A stretch of DNA of 64,000 nucleotides from Larkinella punicea (lineage in GTDB: Bacteria; Bacteroidota; Bacteroidia; Cytophagales; Spirosomataceae), in contig NZ_QOWE01000012.1 in assembly GCF_003334855.1 (NCBI RefSeq), forward strand, positions 62,001 through 126,000, read 5' to 3'. Positions 43,808 to 51,891 of this stretch are shown here, in pieces. The position numbers and the translations under genes are program-made. Under the pieces are notes generated by a model. The model did no database searches, was not told where the DNA came from, and saw nothing but the letters and a program-made list of their open reading frames with translations. Within the stretch, counting starts at the first letter, position 1. Every line of letters starts with the position of its first letter.

Positions 43808-44503
43808 ATGCTTACCGAAACGGAAGCCCAAATTTACCTCTCCGATCAGCGCGGCTGCACGCAGTCCGCTGATCACCGGAGTTTTCATACCTTCAATTTC
43901 GGGCTGTATCAGCACGAAAGCCGACGGCCTTTTGGCGCCCTGACGGTTTTTAACGACGATACGTTACGGGCCGGTAAAAGCCAAATTCTGACGGTCGATA
44001 AACCAACTGAAGTGTTGCTCATTCCGGTGGTTGGCGGAATCGAGTTGGTGGATGGTCTCGGAGAAAGCGTTTTTCTGGGAGCGGGTGAAGTCTTTCATTT
44101 CACGGTATTACCGGGGCAGGAATACCGGATTAGTAATCCGTTTGAAACTGAAGCCGTTAACTATCTGCTGCTTGGTCTGAAGGCCAGCCCAACGGGTTTC
44201 GAAAGCTCCGAACGTTTTCCGCTGACGACTTTTGACCTCCAGTACCGCAACCAGCTTGTGCCCTTGTTTTACTCGCTGAACCGCAACAATCTGGGTTTTA
44301 TCGGGAAATTCGGGGGTCGGCAGGAAGGCGGTTATACCCTGCGCAATGCCCAAAAACGGGCGTTTGTTTTCGCCATCGAAGGCGCTTTTGAAGTTCAGGA
44401 CCGGCTGCTCCATCCCCGCGATGGGCTGGCGTTGTGGAATCTGGATGCCGTGGAGTTTGAAGCGCTGTCCAATGACGCTATTATTCTGGTACTGGAAGTG
44501 TAA
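43808..44503 (+). CDS. Pirin-like bicupin protein
   Basis: 231 residues from ATG 43808 (MLTETEAQIYLSDQRG); an earlier in-frame ATG at 43745 overlaps the dioxygenase gene. The start and the words HRSFHTFNFG, NDDTLRAG and EVLLIPVVGG match the pirin/YhhW-related cupins of Bacteroidota. The usual pirin metal set (three His, one Glu) is not fully visible: the first domain keeps few histidines, so quercetinase activity is doubtful. It begins 28 bases after the dioxygenase stop and could be cotranscribed with it. Confidence 0.8.
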   Translation: MLTETEAQIYLSDQRGCTQSADHRSFHTFNFGLYQHESRRPFGALTVFNDDTLRAGKSQILTVDKPTEVLLIPVVGGIELVDGLGESVFLGAGEVFHFTVLPGQEYRISNPFETEAVNYLLLGLKASPTGFESSERFPLTTFDLQYRNQLVPLFYSLNRNNLGFIGKFGGRQEGGYTLRNAQKRAFVFAIEGAFEVQDRLLHPRDGLALWNLDAVEFEALSNDAIILVLEV

Positions 44504-44538
44504 TAGGCAAGTAATAACTTGATTATCAATGCTTTTTT

Positions 44539-44631
44539 AATGTAAAATTTCAAATGATGAATGTTAAATGTAAAAGTGTCGAATTGGCAGGTCCTTTTAC
44601 ATTTAACATTCATCATTTGAAATTTTACATT
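44539..44631. repeat. Perfect 38-bp inverted repeat
   Basis: Arms 44539-44576 and 44594-44631 are perfectly complementary over 38 bases with a 17-base loop. The arm is made of ATGAATGTTAAATGTAAAA-like words. It lies between the convergent cupin and thioredoxin genes. Confidence 0.95.
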
Positions 44632-44656
44632 CCAGTTATTCCACATTAAAGTTACT

Positions 44657-45004
44657 TCACAAAACCGTTTCCTGCATTTGCTCCAAAAGTATTGTGGTCA
44701 GCACCGGCTTCGGTGCAAAACCGATCTGGCGGTTCACCAGCTCGCCATCTTTAAAAACCAGGATGGTCGGCATGTTTCGGACTTTATAGCGGGCGGTTAC
44801 GACGGGGTGCATTTCAACATCCACCGTTGCCACCGTGGCCGAACCGGCAAAATCGGCGGCTAATTCATGAATGATCGGTTCCAGTCTTCGGCACGGCGGG
44901 CACCATTCGGCGCTAAAATCCACTAGCAGCACCCCCGGTTTAGCCAGTAGTTCGTTCCAGTTCTGATCGGTTGCATAAACCGCCTTGGTGTGTTCAGTAG
45001 TCAT
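44657..45004 (-). CDS. Thioredoxin
   Basis: 115 residues from ATG 45004 (MTTEHTKAVY); a 17-codon longer frame adds a stretch with no family match. The fold words LLVDFSAEWCPPCRRLEPII, TVDVEMHPVV and the cis-Pro segment VRNMPTILVFKDGE are all present. The active site is WCPPC, not the classical WCGPC, which usually makes the couple less reducing. There is no signal peptide, so it is cytoplasmic. It begins 67 bases after an ECF sigma gene on the same strand and may be under its control. Confidence 0.93.
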   Translation of the reverse strand: MTTEHTKAVYATDQNWNELLAKPGVLLVDFSAEWCPPCRRLEPIIHELAADFAGSATVATVDVEMHPVVTARYKVRNMPTILVFKDGELVNRQIGFAPKPVLTTILLEQMQETVL

Positions 45005-45071
45005 GATTTTGATGATTGATTTACTTATTGATTCCGGCAAATCCCCCAAAATCACCCGCGCGCTGAAAAAT

Positions 45072-45623
45072 TTATCCGTTTTCTGACGCCCGTCTCAACT
45101 GCTGAATGCATTTGTATTTCTGATTGACGGCGGTATGGCGGTTTTTCCAGCCCATCGTCACCATAAGGTGGTCCATCGGTTCATGGGAGAAGTAAATCGA
45201 CTGGATAACCCGCTGACAATGACCGGTGATGCGCGCCATCCAGGCATTGAGTCGTTCGTGCTGAACCTCTTCTGGCGAAGGCTCGGGCGAGGTAAAATCG
45301 TAGGAGTCCTGAAGAGACAGCAACTGATCGTCGCTGATGGTGACCAGCTTTTCATCCCGCAATTTTTTCAACCAAATGTTCTTCGCAATGGCAAACAAAA
45401 ACGTTTTCAGCGTGGACGTAAGCCGAAAATCGGGGGCGTTTATTTTTTGGTAGAGCACCAGAACGGATTCCTGGAAAAGATCTTCGGCATCCCCTTCATT
45501 CCCGTGGTTGCGCTGAACGAACCGGGCAATGGCTGGATACTGTTTTTTATAAATCCATTCGTACGCCGACGTTTCTCCGGCACGAAGCGATTCAATCAGG
45601 CTGTCATCACAAATGCAGTTCAT
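45072..45623 (-). CDS. ECF-type sigma factor
   Basis: 183 residues. Region 2 is clear: NEGDAEDLFQESVLVLYQKI and TLKTFLFAIAKNIWLKKLRD. Region 4 is degenerate, with MVTMGWKNRHTAVNQKYKCI replacing the more usual turn, typical of a divergent Bacteroidota group. No anti-sigma gene adjoins it; the only linked gene is thioredoxin downstream, so a redox signal is possible. An N-terminal pair of cysteines (MNCICDD) is notable and could be a sensor, but this is speculative. Confidence 0.88.
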   Translation of the reverse strand: MNCICDDSLIESLRAGETSAYEWIYKKQYPAIARFVQRNHGNEGDAEDLFQESVLVLYQKINAPDFRLTSTLKTFLFAIAKNIWLKKLRDEKLVTISDDQLLSLQDSYDFTSPEPSPEEVQHERLNAWMARITGHCQRVIQSIYFSHEPMDHLMVTMGWKNRHTAVNQKYKCIQQLRRASENG

Positions 45624-45790
45624 GGCAAATTTCCTATAGCCATTTATACCACGGCGGCCCCAAAAATCACCCGCGGTTTTCGTTTATTATTTAAAGCTTG
45701 CTGTCCTCTATTTCAATCCTCTGGATATCAATGCCTTATTTAATATGAACCCGAAAAGACAGTTCAAAAATTATAAATAGTCCTGTTCTG

Positions 45791-45864
45791 TTTAGCCCCC
45801 AACCCCCTAAAGGGGCTATATGCATCAGGATTGAAAAGCCCCCTTTAGGGGGTTGGGGGCTAAA
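45791..45864. repeat. Palindromic repeat, CCCCTAAAGGGG family, copy 4
   Basis: Left arm 45791-45817 and right arm 45836-45864 pair over TTTAGCCCCCAACCCCCTAA with one bulged G. The loop has ATCAGGAT, one base different from the ATCCGGAT of the other copies. It lies between the sigma and serine acetyltransferase genes. Confidence 0.9.
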
Positions 45865-45901
45865 CGTATGTTATTTTCATATAATCTCCCACTGCCCCTG
45901 G

Positions 45902-46741
45902 TTACGACTCCGAAGCCAGCGACCGGACTTCGATCTGGCTGGTGTGATACACCAGCGAATACGGTTCGACGCTCTGGGTCAGCCAGACGTTGCCGCCAAT
46001 GGTTGAATCATGGCCCACTACCGTCCGACCGCCGAGGATCGTCGCGTTGGCATAAATGATCACATTGTCTTCAATGGTCGGATGCCGTTTCCGCGACGCC
46101 ATCGACTTGGCCACGTTGGTGGCTCCCAGCGTAACGCCCTGGTAAATTTTCACATTGCTGCCGATAACGGCCGTTTCACCAATGACGACGCCGGTGCCGT
46201 GGTCGACAAAAAAGGAAGAGCCGATTACCGCATTCGGGTGAATGTCGATGCCGGTATGGCCGTGGGCGTATTCGGTCATCATCCGGGGCAGGAGCGGCAC
46301 TTGCAGTTCCGTCAAAACGTGGGCGATGCGGTATACCGCAATGGCGTAAAAACCGGGATAAATCGCAATCACTTCTTCTACCCCCGCAGCCGCCGGATCG
46401 AACGCCGAGATGGCCTGCGCATCGAGCAACAACTCATCATAGGTACTTGGTAACCGGTCAAAAAATTGTTCACAAGTCCGGTCTTTGTCAGCCGACAAAT
46501 GCTCATCCAGCGGTTTTAACAGACAGGTAAGCTGGCGGTTTAACTCCCGGTAGGTGTCGGCGGTGCTGACCACAAAAGGCCGACAATCCTGGGTAATGGG
46601 AAAAAGGAAACGAATCAGATTGTCGATAAACCGGCCCACGTCGGGTTTGGAAGGCAGGCGGTATCGAAAACTGGCGTTTTGGGTCGCCATCCGTTCAAAG
46701 AAATGTTGCTGTTCGGCAGGAGTCATGGAGTGGTCGTTCAA
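45902..46741 (-). CDS. cysE: Serine O-acetyltransferase
   Basis: 279 residues (ATG 46741; ATG 46726 is an alternative). A helical N-domain is followed by left-handed beta-helix hexapeptide repeats: [49 protein letters not shown] and [20 protein letters not shown]. His and Asp of the [10 protein letters not shown] motif are the catalytic pair of CysE. The N-domain is longer than in the short EpsC type. It makes O-acetylserine for cysteine synthesis. No cysK is next to it in the window. Confidence 0.92.
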   Translation of the reverse strand: MNDHSMTPAEQQHFFERMATQNASFRYRLPSKPDVGRFIDNLIRFLFPITQDCRPFVVSTADTYRELNRQLTCLLKPLDEHLSADKDRTCEQFFDRLPSTYDELLLDAQAISAFDPAAAGVEEVIAIYPGFYAIAVYRIAHVLTELQVPLLPRMMTEYAHGHTGIDIHPNAVIGSSFFVDHGTGVVIGETAVIGSNVKIYQGVTLGATNVAKSMASRKRHPTIEDNVIIYANATILGGRTVVGHDSTIGGNVWLTQSVEPYSLVYHTSQIEVRSLASES

Positions 46742-46987
46742 TAAAGTCTACGGATAGAATCAATTCGATAGAGTACTATACCTTCTGAGCAAAAAAAATC
46801 CTTCTTCCGAAGGGTGATCAGTGTTGTAACTAACTGTGTATCACCTGCCCCATTTTGAGGAAAGACAACAACACGCGTCAATTGAGAGTAAAACGAACAT
46901 CGGCAACAAATAGTCAGCTAATACGTTGAAAAAGAAACAAAAACACTGCCAAAAAGTTCGTCTCACCGCTTTGGATACAATCTTGCT

Positions 46988-48235
46988 ATGACTAAACTAA
47001 AGAACTTCATCGATACTTCCATGTCATACCTCAAAAAAACGGCGGTCACGCTGCTCAGCTCACTCACGGTTACGGTGGTTTTCGCCTTCCTGGTGTCGCT
47101 GGCCTGTCAGCCACGCGAGGCCGATGCGGAGGAGTCCACCGATACCCCGGGGACAATCGCTCCCGCAGCCCTGCAACTGGAAAACGCCTTTCCCGGCCTG
47201 ACGTTCAAACAACCTGTGGAGTTTACGCACGCGGGCGACGGAACGAACCGCGTTTTTGTGCTTGAGCAGGAGGGCCGGATTCGCGTTTTTGAAAACAATG
47301 CGGCCACAAAAACCGCCGATACGTATTTAGACATTGTTGGCAAAGTAGCGTCGGGCGGTGAAATGGGACTATTGGGGCTGGCTTTCCACCCTGATTTTGA
47401 GCAAAACGGTTACTTTTTCGTCAATTACACCAAAAATAGCCCGCGCGAGACCGTCATTTCCCGATTTAAAGCCACGGCGGGTTCAAACCGGGTCGATCCG
47501 GCTACCGAAACCATCCTGCTGAAATATGAACAACCCTACGCCAACCACAACGGCGGCAAAGTGGCTTTCGGGCCAGACGGTTTTCTGTACATTGCCGCGG
47601 GCGATGGCGGCAGCGGTGGCGACCCGCAAAACAACGGGCAAAACCTGAAAACGATGCTGGGTAAAATCCTGCGGATCGACGTCAACAAAACCGACAAAGG
47701 CAATTACGGGATCCCGGCCGACAACCCGTTTGTCGGCAATGCCAACGCGCTTCCCGAAATCTATGCCTATGGACTGCGCAACCCCTGGCGCTTCAGTTTT
47801 GATGCCGAAACCGGCCAGCTCTGGGCGGGCGACGTCGGACAAAACAAACTGGAAGAAATCGATATTATCAAAAAAGGTGGTAATTACGGCTGGCGTTTGA
47901 AAGAGGGTCAGGATTGTTACAATCCCGCCAACGACTGCAACCAGGGGCAATTGATCGAACCCATTCACCAGTACGTCCGCAGCGAAGGCGTTTCGGTGAC
48001 GGGGGGAGCCGTTTACCGGGGCACCAGCCTTCCTGACCTGAAAGGAAAATACATTTACGCGGATTTTGCCACCGGCAAGGTGTGGGCGTTGAGTTTTCAG
48101 GGCGACCAAAAAACCGGCAATCAACTGCTCACCAGCGAGGGCGGCCCGGTTTCGGCTTTTGGCGAAGACGCCAAACAGGAATTGTACATTCTCGACCACA
48201 GCAGCGGAACGATTAAGCGGTTTGTTACCAAATAG
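46988..48235 (+). CDS. PQQ-dependent sugar dehydrogenase-like lipoprotein (glucose/sorbosone type)
   Basis: 415 residues; a second in-frame ATG at 47021 gives a more usual signal length. The lipobox ends at C40 (FLVSLAC). The GSDH beta-propeller begins near residue 60: PVEFTHAGDGTNRVFVLEQE, GEMGLLGLAFHPDF, NHNGGKVAFGPDGFLYIAAG and YGLRNPWRFSFD, with GDVGQNKLEEID and GGNYGWR. These are landmarks of soluble glucose or aldose dehydrogenases that use PQQ. No PQQ synthesis genes are in the window. It is likely periplasmic and gives electrons to the respiratory chain. A strong terminator follows. Confidence 0.9.
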   Translation: MTKLKNFIDTSMSYLKKTAVTLLSSLTVTVVFAFLVSLACQPREADAEESTDTPGTIAPAALQLENAFPGLTFKQPVEFTHAGDGTNRVFVLEQEGRIRVFENNAATKTADTYLDIVGKVASGGEMGLLGLAFHPDFEQNGYFFVNYTKNSPRETVISRFKATAGSNRVDPATETILLKYEQPYANHNGGKVAFGPDGFLYIAAGDGGSGGDPQNNGQNLKTMLGKILRIDVNKTDKGNYGIPADNPFVGNANALPEIYAYGLRNPWRFSFDAETGQLWAGDVGQNKLEEIDIIKKGGNYGWRLKEGQDCYNPANDCNQGQLIEPIHQYVRSEGVSVTGGAVYRGTSLPDLKGKYIYADFATGKVWALSFQGDQKTGNQLLTSEGGPVSAFGEDAKQELYILDHSSGTIKRFVTK

Positions 48236-48271
48236 GCAATTGCTTTTTCAACCGATTTTCGATAAATGATG

Positions 48272-48302
48272 GACAGATTCCACCCGGAGTCTGTCTTTTT
48301 TT
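48272..48302 (+). terminator. Terminator of the dehydrogenase gene
   Basis: GACAGATTCC (48272-48281) pairs with GGAGTCTGTC (48286-48295; one G-U pair) around a 4-base loop and is followed by seven Ts. Confidence 0.92.
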
Positions 48303-48338
48303 GTCGTATTTTCTGTAGATTGGTACCAGGAACACCCA

Positions 48339-48824
48339 ATGAGCACCATGTATACGACAACGATCCACACGCCGGTTGGACTGGCTGTCATCAGCGGCAA
48401 CGAAGACGGTATTGCCAGTGTTCGGTGCAGCAATGATCCCGTTGCCGATTCGGCCTTTGTGCCGGCTGTCCTCTACAAGTGTGCGCGTCAACTGGAGGAA
48501 TATTTTCTGAACCGCCGTCGATCGTTCGATCTCCCGCTGCGCCCACAGGGTACCCCTTTTCAGCGGTCGGTCTGGCAAATGCTGGCGGAGGTGCCGTATG
48601 GAAAAACCATGTCGTATATGGAATTGACCCGGCGTCTGGGCGACGAAAAAGCCATTCGGGCCGTGGCCGCAGCCAACGGGAAAAACCCGATCTGGATCAT
48701 CATTCCCTGCCACCGCATCATCGGCTCCAATGGCGACCTGACGGGGTACGCGGGCGGTCTGGGGCGAAAAAAATGGTTGCTGGAACACGAGCAGGTTGCC
48801 AATGGACAACTAAGTTTGTTTTAG
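48339..48824 (+). CDS. ogt: Methylated-DNA--protein-cysteine methyltransferase
   Basis: 161 residues (ATG 48339, or 48348). The C-terminal domain is typical: GTPFQRSVWQMLAEVPYGKT, the helix-turn-helix MSYMELTRRLGDEKAIRAVA, and acceptor C124 in IIPCHRIIGSNGDLTGYAGG. The protein transfers the alkyl group of O6-alkylguanine irreversibly to C124. There is no fused Ada or AlkA domain, so it is the stand-alone Ogt type. The hydrolase gene starts 6 bases after its stop, so they are probably one transcript. Confidence 0.96.
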   Translation: MSTMYTTTIHTPVGLAVISGNEDGIASVRCSNDPVADSAFVPAVLYKCARQLEEYFLNRRRSFDLPLRPQGTPFQRSVWQMLAEVPYGKTMSYMELTRRLGDEKAIRAVAAANGKNPIWIIIPCHRIIGSNGDLTGYAGGLGRKKWLLEHEQVANGQLSLF

Positions 48825-48830
48825 AGATTG

Positions 48831-49709
48831 ATGAAAGTACTCAACAGCCTTCTTCTTCTTTTGCTGATCACCAGCCTTTCCGGTTGTTTTTTCCGGAAGT
48901 GGCGGATGAGCGACCGCGAAATTCAGAAACATTTTGCTAACCGGCCCGTCAAACCGACTTTTGTGACGATCGAAAACGACAGCCTGAAACTGTTTGTTGC
49001 CAGCGTTGGTTCAGACACCCTGCCCCCTCTCCTGCTGATTCACGGGGCGCCGGGGTCGTGGTATGGTTATTTGCGGATGATCGATGATAGTGCCTTGTAC
49101 AAGCGGTTTCACATTCTCTCCGTCGACCGGCCCGGTTACGGAAAGTCACGGAAAGGGCGAAAAGCCGTTACGTCCATTGCCAAACAGGCGCAGTGGATCG
49201 CCCACGCCCTTAATCTGAATCATTCCGGAAAACCGGCGGTTGTACTGGGTCGTTCTTACGGTGCGCCGGTGGCTGCCCGTCTGGCCATTATGTATCCGAG
49301 CCGGGTAAAACATCTCTTCCTGATTTCTTCGCCCCTCGACCCCGAAAAAGAAAAGTTTTTCTGGTTTTCAAAATGGGGAAAAATGGCTCCCGTCAAGTTG
49401 TTTATGGACCGGCATATCAATTTGGCTACTGCTGAAAAATACACGCACGTAGCCGAATTACGCCAGCTTGAACCCCTGTGGTCCAAACTGAATATACCGG
49501 TAACGTTGATGCAGGGTGGAAAAGACTGGCTGGTCGATCCGTCGAATCTGGATTATGCCAAAAAAATGCTGATCGGCAAACCGGCGGAATACATTTTCCT
49601 GCCTGAATCCGGTCATTTGATCACCAATTCCCATTCCGAAATGGTGAAAAGTTTGATTCTCCGCAGTGCCGGGTATTCCACTCCACCCGCCGATGAATCG
49701 GTCAATTGA
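48831..49709 (+). CDS. Alpha/beta-hydrolase lipoprotein
   Basis: 292 residues from ATG 48831. A hydrophobic start leads to a lipobox LSGC (C19), so the enzyme is predicted to be membrane-anchored and exported. Fold landmarks: LLLIHGAPGSWYGY (oxyanion), SVDRPGYGKS, nucleophile S142 in LGRSYGAP, an Asp in GGKDWLVDP and the His in PESGHLI. The family includes esterases, haloalkane dehalogenases and peptidases; none can be chosen. It is likely cotranscribed with ogt. Confidence 0.88.
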   Translation: MKVLNSLLLLLLITSLSGCFFRKWRMSDREIQKHFANRPVKPTFVTIENDSLKLFVASVGSDTLPPLLLIHGAPGSWYGYLRMIDDSALYKRFHILSVDRPGYGKSRKGRKAVTSIAKQAQWIAHALNLNHSGKPAVVLGRSYGAPVAARLAIMYPSRVKHLFLISSPLDPEKEKFFWFSKWGKMAPVKLFMDRHINLATAEKYTHVAELRQLEPLWSKLNIPVTLMQGGKDWLVDPSNLDYAKKMLIGKPAEYIFLPESGHLITNSHSEMVKSLILRSAGYSTPPADESVN

Positions 49710-49718
49710 GTTCTAGAT

Positions 49719-49857
49719 AAGAGAGAAAAGACAAGAGAATAAAGACAAGGGAGGAAAGAAAACGCGATTGGGCAACGAAATCACAATATCTTTACCCACT
49801 GGTCTTTATTCTATCCTCTTTTCTCTCTTGTCTTTATTCTATCCTCTTTTCTCTCTT
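49719..49857. repeat. Inverted repeat with a 28-bp tandem duplication in the right arm
   Basis: The right arm is two perfect tandem copies of a 28-base unit (49802-49829 and 49830-49857) that starts GTCTTTATTCTATCCTCTTT. The left arm (49719-49746) matches the complement of one unit with a few mismatches, followed by a degenerate second copy. The next gene's ATG at 49866 begins 8 bases after the repeat, so the stem would lie in its leader. Confidence 0.9.
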
Positions 49858-49865
49858 TTAACCCC

Positions 49866-50828
49866 ATGATTACCCTCGAAACCATCCAGGCGGCTCACGA
49901 CCGCATCCGGTCACACATCCACCGTACGCCCATTCTCACCAACCGGACCATCAATGCCATCAGTGGTGCTTCTATTTACTTCAAACCGGAAAACTTTCAA
50001 AAAATCGGCGCGTTCAAGGCGCGGGGCGGTTTGAACGCCATTCTGCAACTGTCGGAACAGGAACGGTATTACGGTCGCACGCTCGGCCCCGTCACCACAC
50101 ATTCGTCGGGCAATCACGCGCAAGCCGTAGCCTTTGCCGCGCGGCAGGTTGGCACAAAGGCTTATATCGTGATGCCCCGGACGGCTCCGCAGGTCAAGAA
50201 AGAGGCCGTGCGGGACTACGGTGCAGAAATCATCGAATGCGAGCCGACCCTCGAAGCACGCGAAGCAGGTGTTCTGGAAGTCATGGAACGCACCGGGGCG
50301 GTTTTGATCCATCCCTTCGATGACGACCGGGTGATTGCCGGACAGGCCACCGCGACGAAGGAACTGATTGAAGACGCCGATTACGAATCGTTTTTCGATG
50401 TCATCATGGCACCGGTCGGGGGCGGTGGGCTATTGAGTGGAACGGCTTTGGCTACGCACTACCTCAGTCCGCAAACGAAGGTGATTGCCGGAGAGCCGGA
50501 AGGAGCCGCCGATGCCGTGTTGTCCTTCCAAAGTGGTCGGGTTGAAAAAGCGCCTTACATCAAAACCATCGCCGACGGCCTGATGACCAGCCTCAGCGAA
50601 CGCACGCTGGGGTATATTCGGCAACACGTTTCGGATATTCTGACGGTTTCGGATGCGGAAATCATTGCGGCCATGCGGCTGGTTTGGGAACGGATGAAGA
50701 TCATCATCGAACCCTCCTGCGCCGTTCCGCTGGCGGCTTTGCTGAAACACAAAGACCAGTTTGCCGGGCAAAAAGTAGGCATTATTCTGACCGGTGGAAA
50801 CGTCGATCTGGGCAAATTACCGTTTTAA
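49866..50828 (+). CDS. PLP-dependent threonine/serine dehydratase
   Basis: 320 residues. PLP lysine K51 in GAFKARGG, SSGNHAQAVA for substrate and phosphate contacts, and PVGGGGLLSGTA for the PLP phosphate. The acidic and SCAV residues near the end (EPSCAVPLAALL) match the serine racemase/catabolic threonine dehydratase group. There is no C-terminal ACT regulatory domain, so it is the short form, probably not the isoleucine-biosynthesis enzyme. It deaminates Thr or Ser to a 2-oxo acid. Its mRNA leader contains the inverted repeat at 49719-49857. Confidence 0.92.
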   Translation: MITLETIQAAHDRIRSHIHRTPILTNRTINAISGASIYFKPENFQKIGAFKARGGLNAILQLSEQERYYGRTLGPVTTHSSGNHAQAVAFAARQVGTKAYIVMPRTAPQVKKEAVRDYGAEIIECEPTLEAREAGVLEVMERTGAVLIHPFDDDRVIAGQATATKELIEDADYESFFDVIMAPVGGGGLLSGTALATHYLSPQTKVIAGEPEGAADAVLSFQSGRVEKAPYIKTIADGLMTSLSERTLGYIRQHVSDILTVSDAEIIAAMRLVWERMKIIIEPSCAVPLAALLKHKDQFAGQKVGIILTGGNVDLGKLPF

Positions 50829-50844
50829 AACGATTCTCACGGCT

Positions 50845-50920
50845 CCACTGCTGACAGGGTTTCGGCACCCTGACAGGGTCTTTGACCGCTGTCAGGGTGC
50901 CGAAACCCTGTCAGCAGTGG
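50845..50920. repeat. Perfect 32-bp inverted repeat
   Basis: Arms 50845-50876 and 50889-50920 are perfectly complementary over 32 bases with a 12-base loop. Each arm contains CTGACAGGGT words in direct repeat. It begins 17 bases past the dehydratase stop. It is G/C-rich, unlike most of the other stems. Confidence 0.95.
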
Positions 50921-51022
50921 CGGATCATACGGCAACTTTCGTTCTCAATACGGTAATTTACGCGTTGTTACCACTTTGCCGATCCGGTAGTTTTGCAACT
51001 ACTACCTGAAACAACAAAGAAC

Positions 51023-51844
51023 GTGAACGTATTGACCAATACCAGCTTGAGCCATTCCCTGGAACAAGCGGAACTGACTTACTGGCAGGAGTATCTCATT
51101 GCGGCCAGCACTTTTCCGGAGACCGCTCCCTACTTCGATCTTCAACCCTTCGGAAAGGAGGTCGTCGCCGGTTTATGCCGGGAGCACGATATTCTGGCTT
51201 TCAACCGCTGCCTGGGTTTGGGTCTGACCACAGACCTGAATCCGGCACAGTTGAAACAGATTACGGCTTATTACGCCCAGGCCGGTGTTCCCCGCTTTTT
51301 CGTCCCGGTGTTCCCCGGCACCGACCCCTGCCTGCTTGAAAAACACGGTTTCAAGCCGTACAACAACTGGGCGAAACTGATTCGCCGGATTCACCTGCCG
51401 CTTAGAGAGACGCCCTGCCCGTTCCAGCTCCGCCCGGCCACGACGGCGGACCGGGACACGTTCGCCCGGATCGTTACGACGGCTTTCAACTGGCCCGACT
51501 TGCTGGGGTATTTCTTCGCTTCAACGCTGGAACGCCCCAACTGGCACCATTCCATCGTGATGTCGGGCGCCAAAGCCGTGGCAGTCGGCGCGTTGTTTAT
51601 TCATGGGAACATTGGGGTCATGGCCGTGGCTGCGACCCTGCCCGAATACCGCAACCGGGGCGCGCAAAACGCCCTGATTCAACACCGCATCCGCCAGGCG
51701 CGGGAACTCGGTTGCCGCTACATGTCGGTCGAAACCGCCGAAAACAAACCGGATACGCCGTCCATATCCTGCCAAAACATGCTGAAACAGGGCTTCGAGC
51801 TCGCTTACCTGCGACCGAACTACCTGAAAATCATCAAAAAATAA
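51023..51844 (+). CDS. GNAT-family N-acetyltransferase
   Basis: 273 residues from a GTG at 51023; no ATG is suitably placed, and an upstream TTG at 50993 is less likely. The N-terminal half (about 1-130) is an unusual domain with FVPVFPGTDPCLLEKHGF; the C-terminal half (about 135-270) is the GNAT fold with the acetyl-CoA loop in ATLPEYRNRGAQNALIQHRI and the beta-alpha ending GFELAYLRPNYLKI. The length suggests a two-domain member. Substrate unknown. Confidence 0.85.
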   Translation: MNVLTNTSLSHSLEQAELTYWQEYLIAASTFPETAPYFDLQPFGKEVVAGLCREHDILAFNRCLGLGLTTDLNPAQLKQITAYYAQAGVPRFFVPVFPGTDPCLLEKHGFKPYNNWAKLIRRIHLPLRETPCPFQLRPATTADRDTFARIVTTAFNWPDLLGYFFASTLERPNWHHSIVMSGAKAVAVGALFIHGNIGVMAVAATLPEYRNRGAQNALIQHRIRQARELGCRYMSVETAENKPDTPSISCQNMLKQGFELAYLRPNYLKIIKK

Positions 51845-51891
51845 CCGTTGCCCATCCAGACCCGCATCACTCACTCTTTCACTCTCTACGC

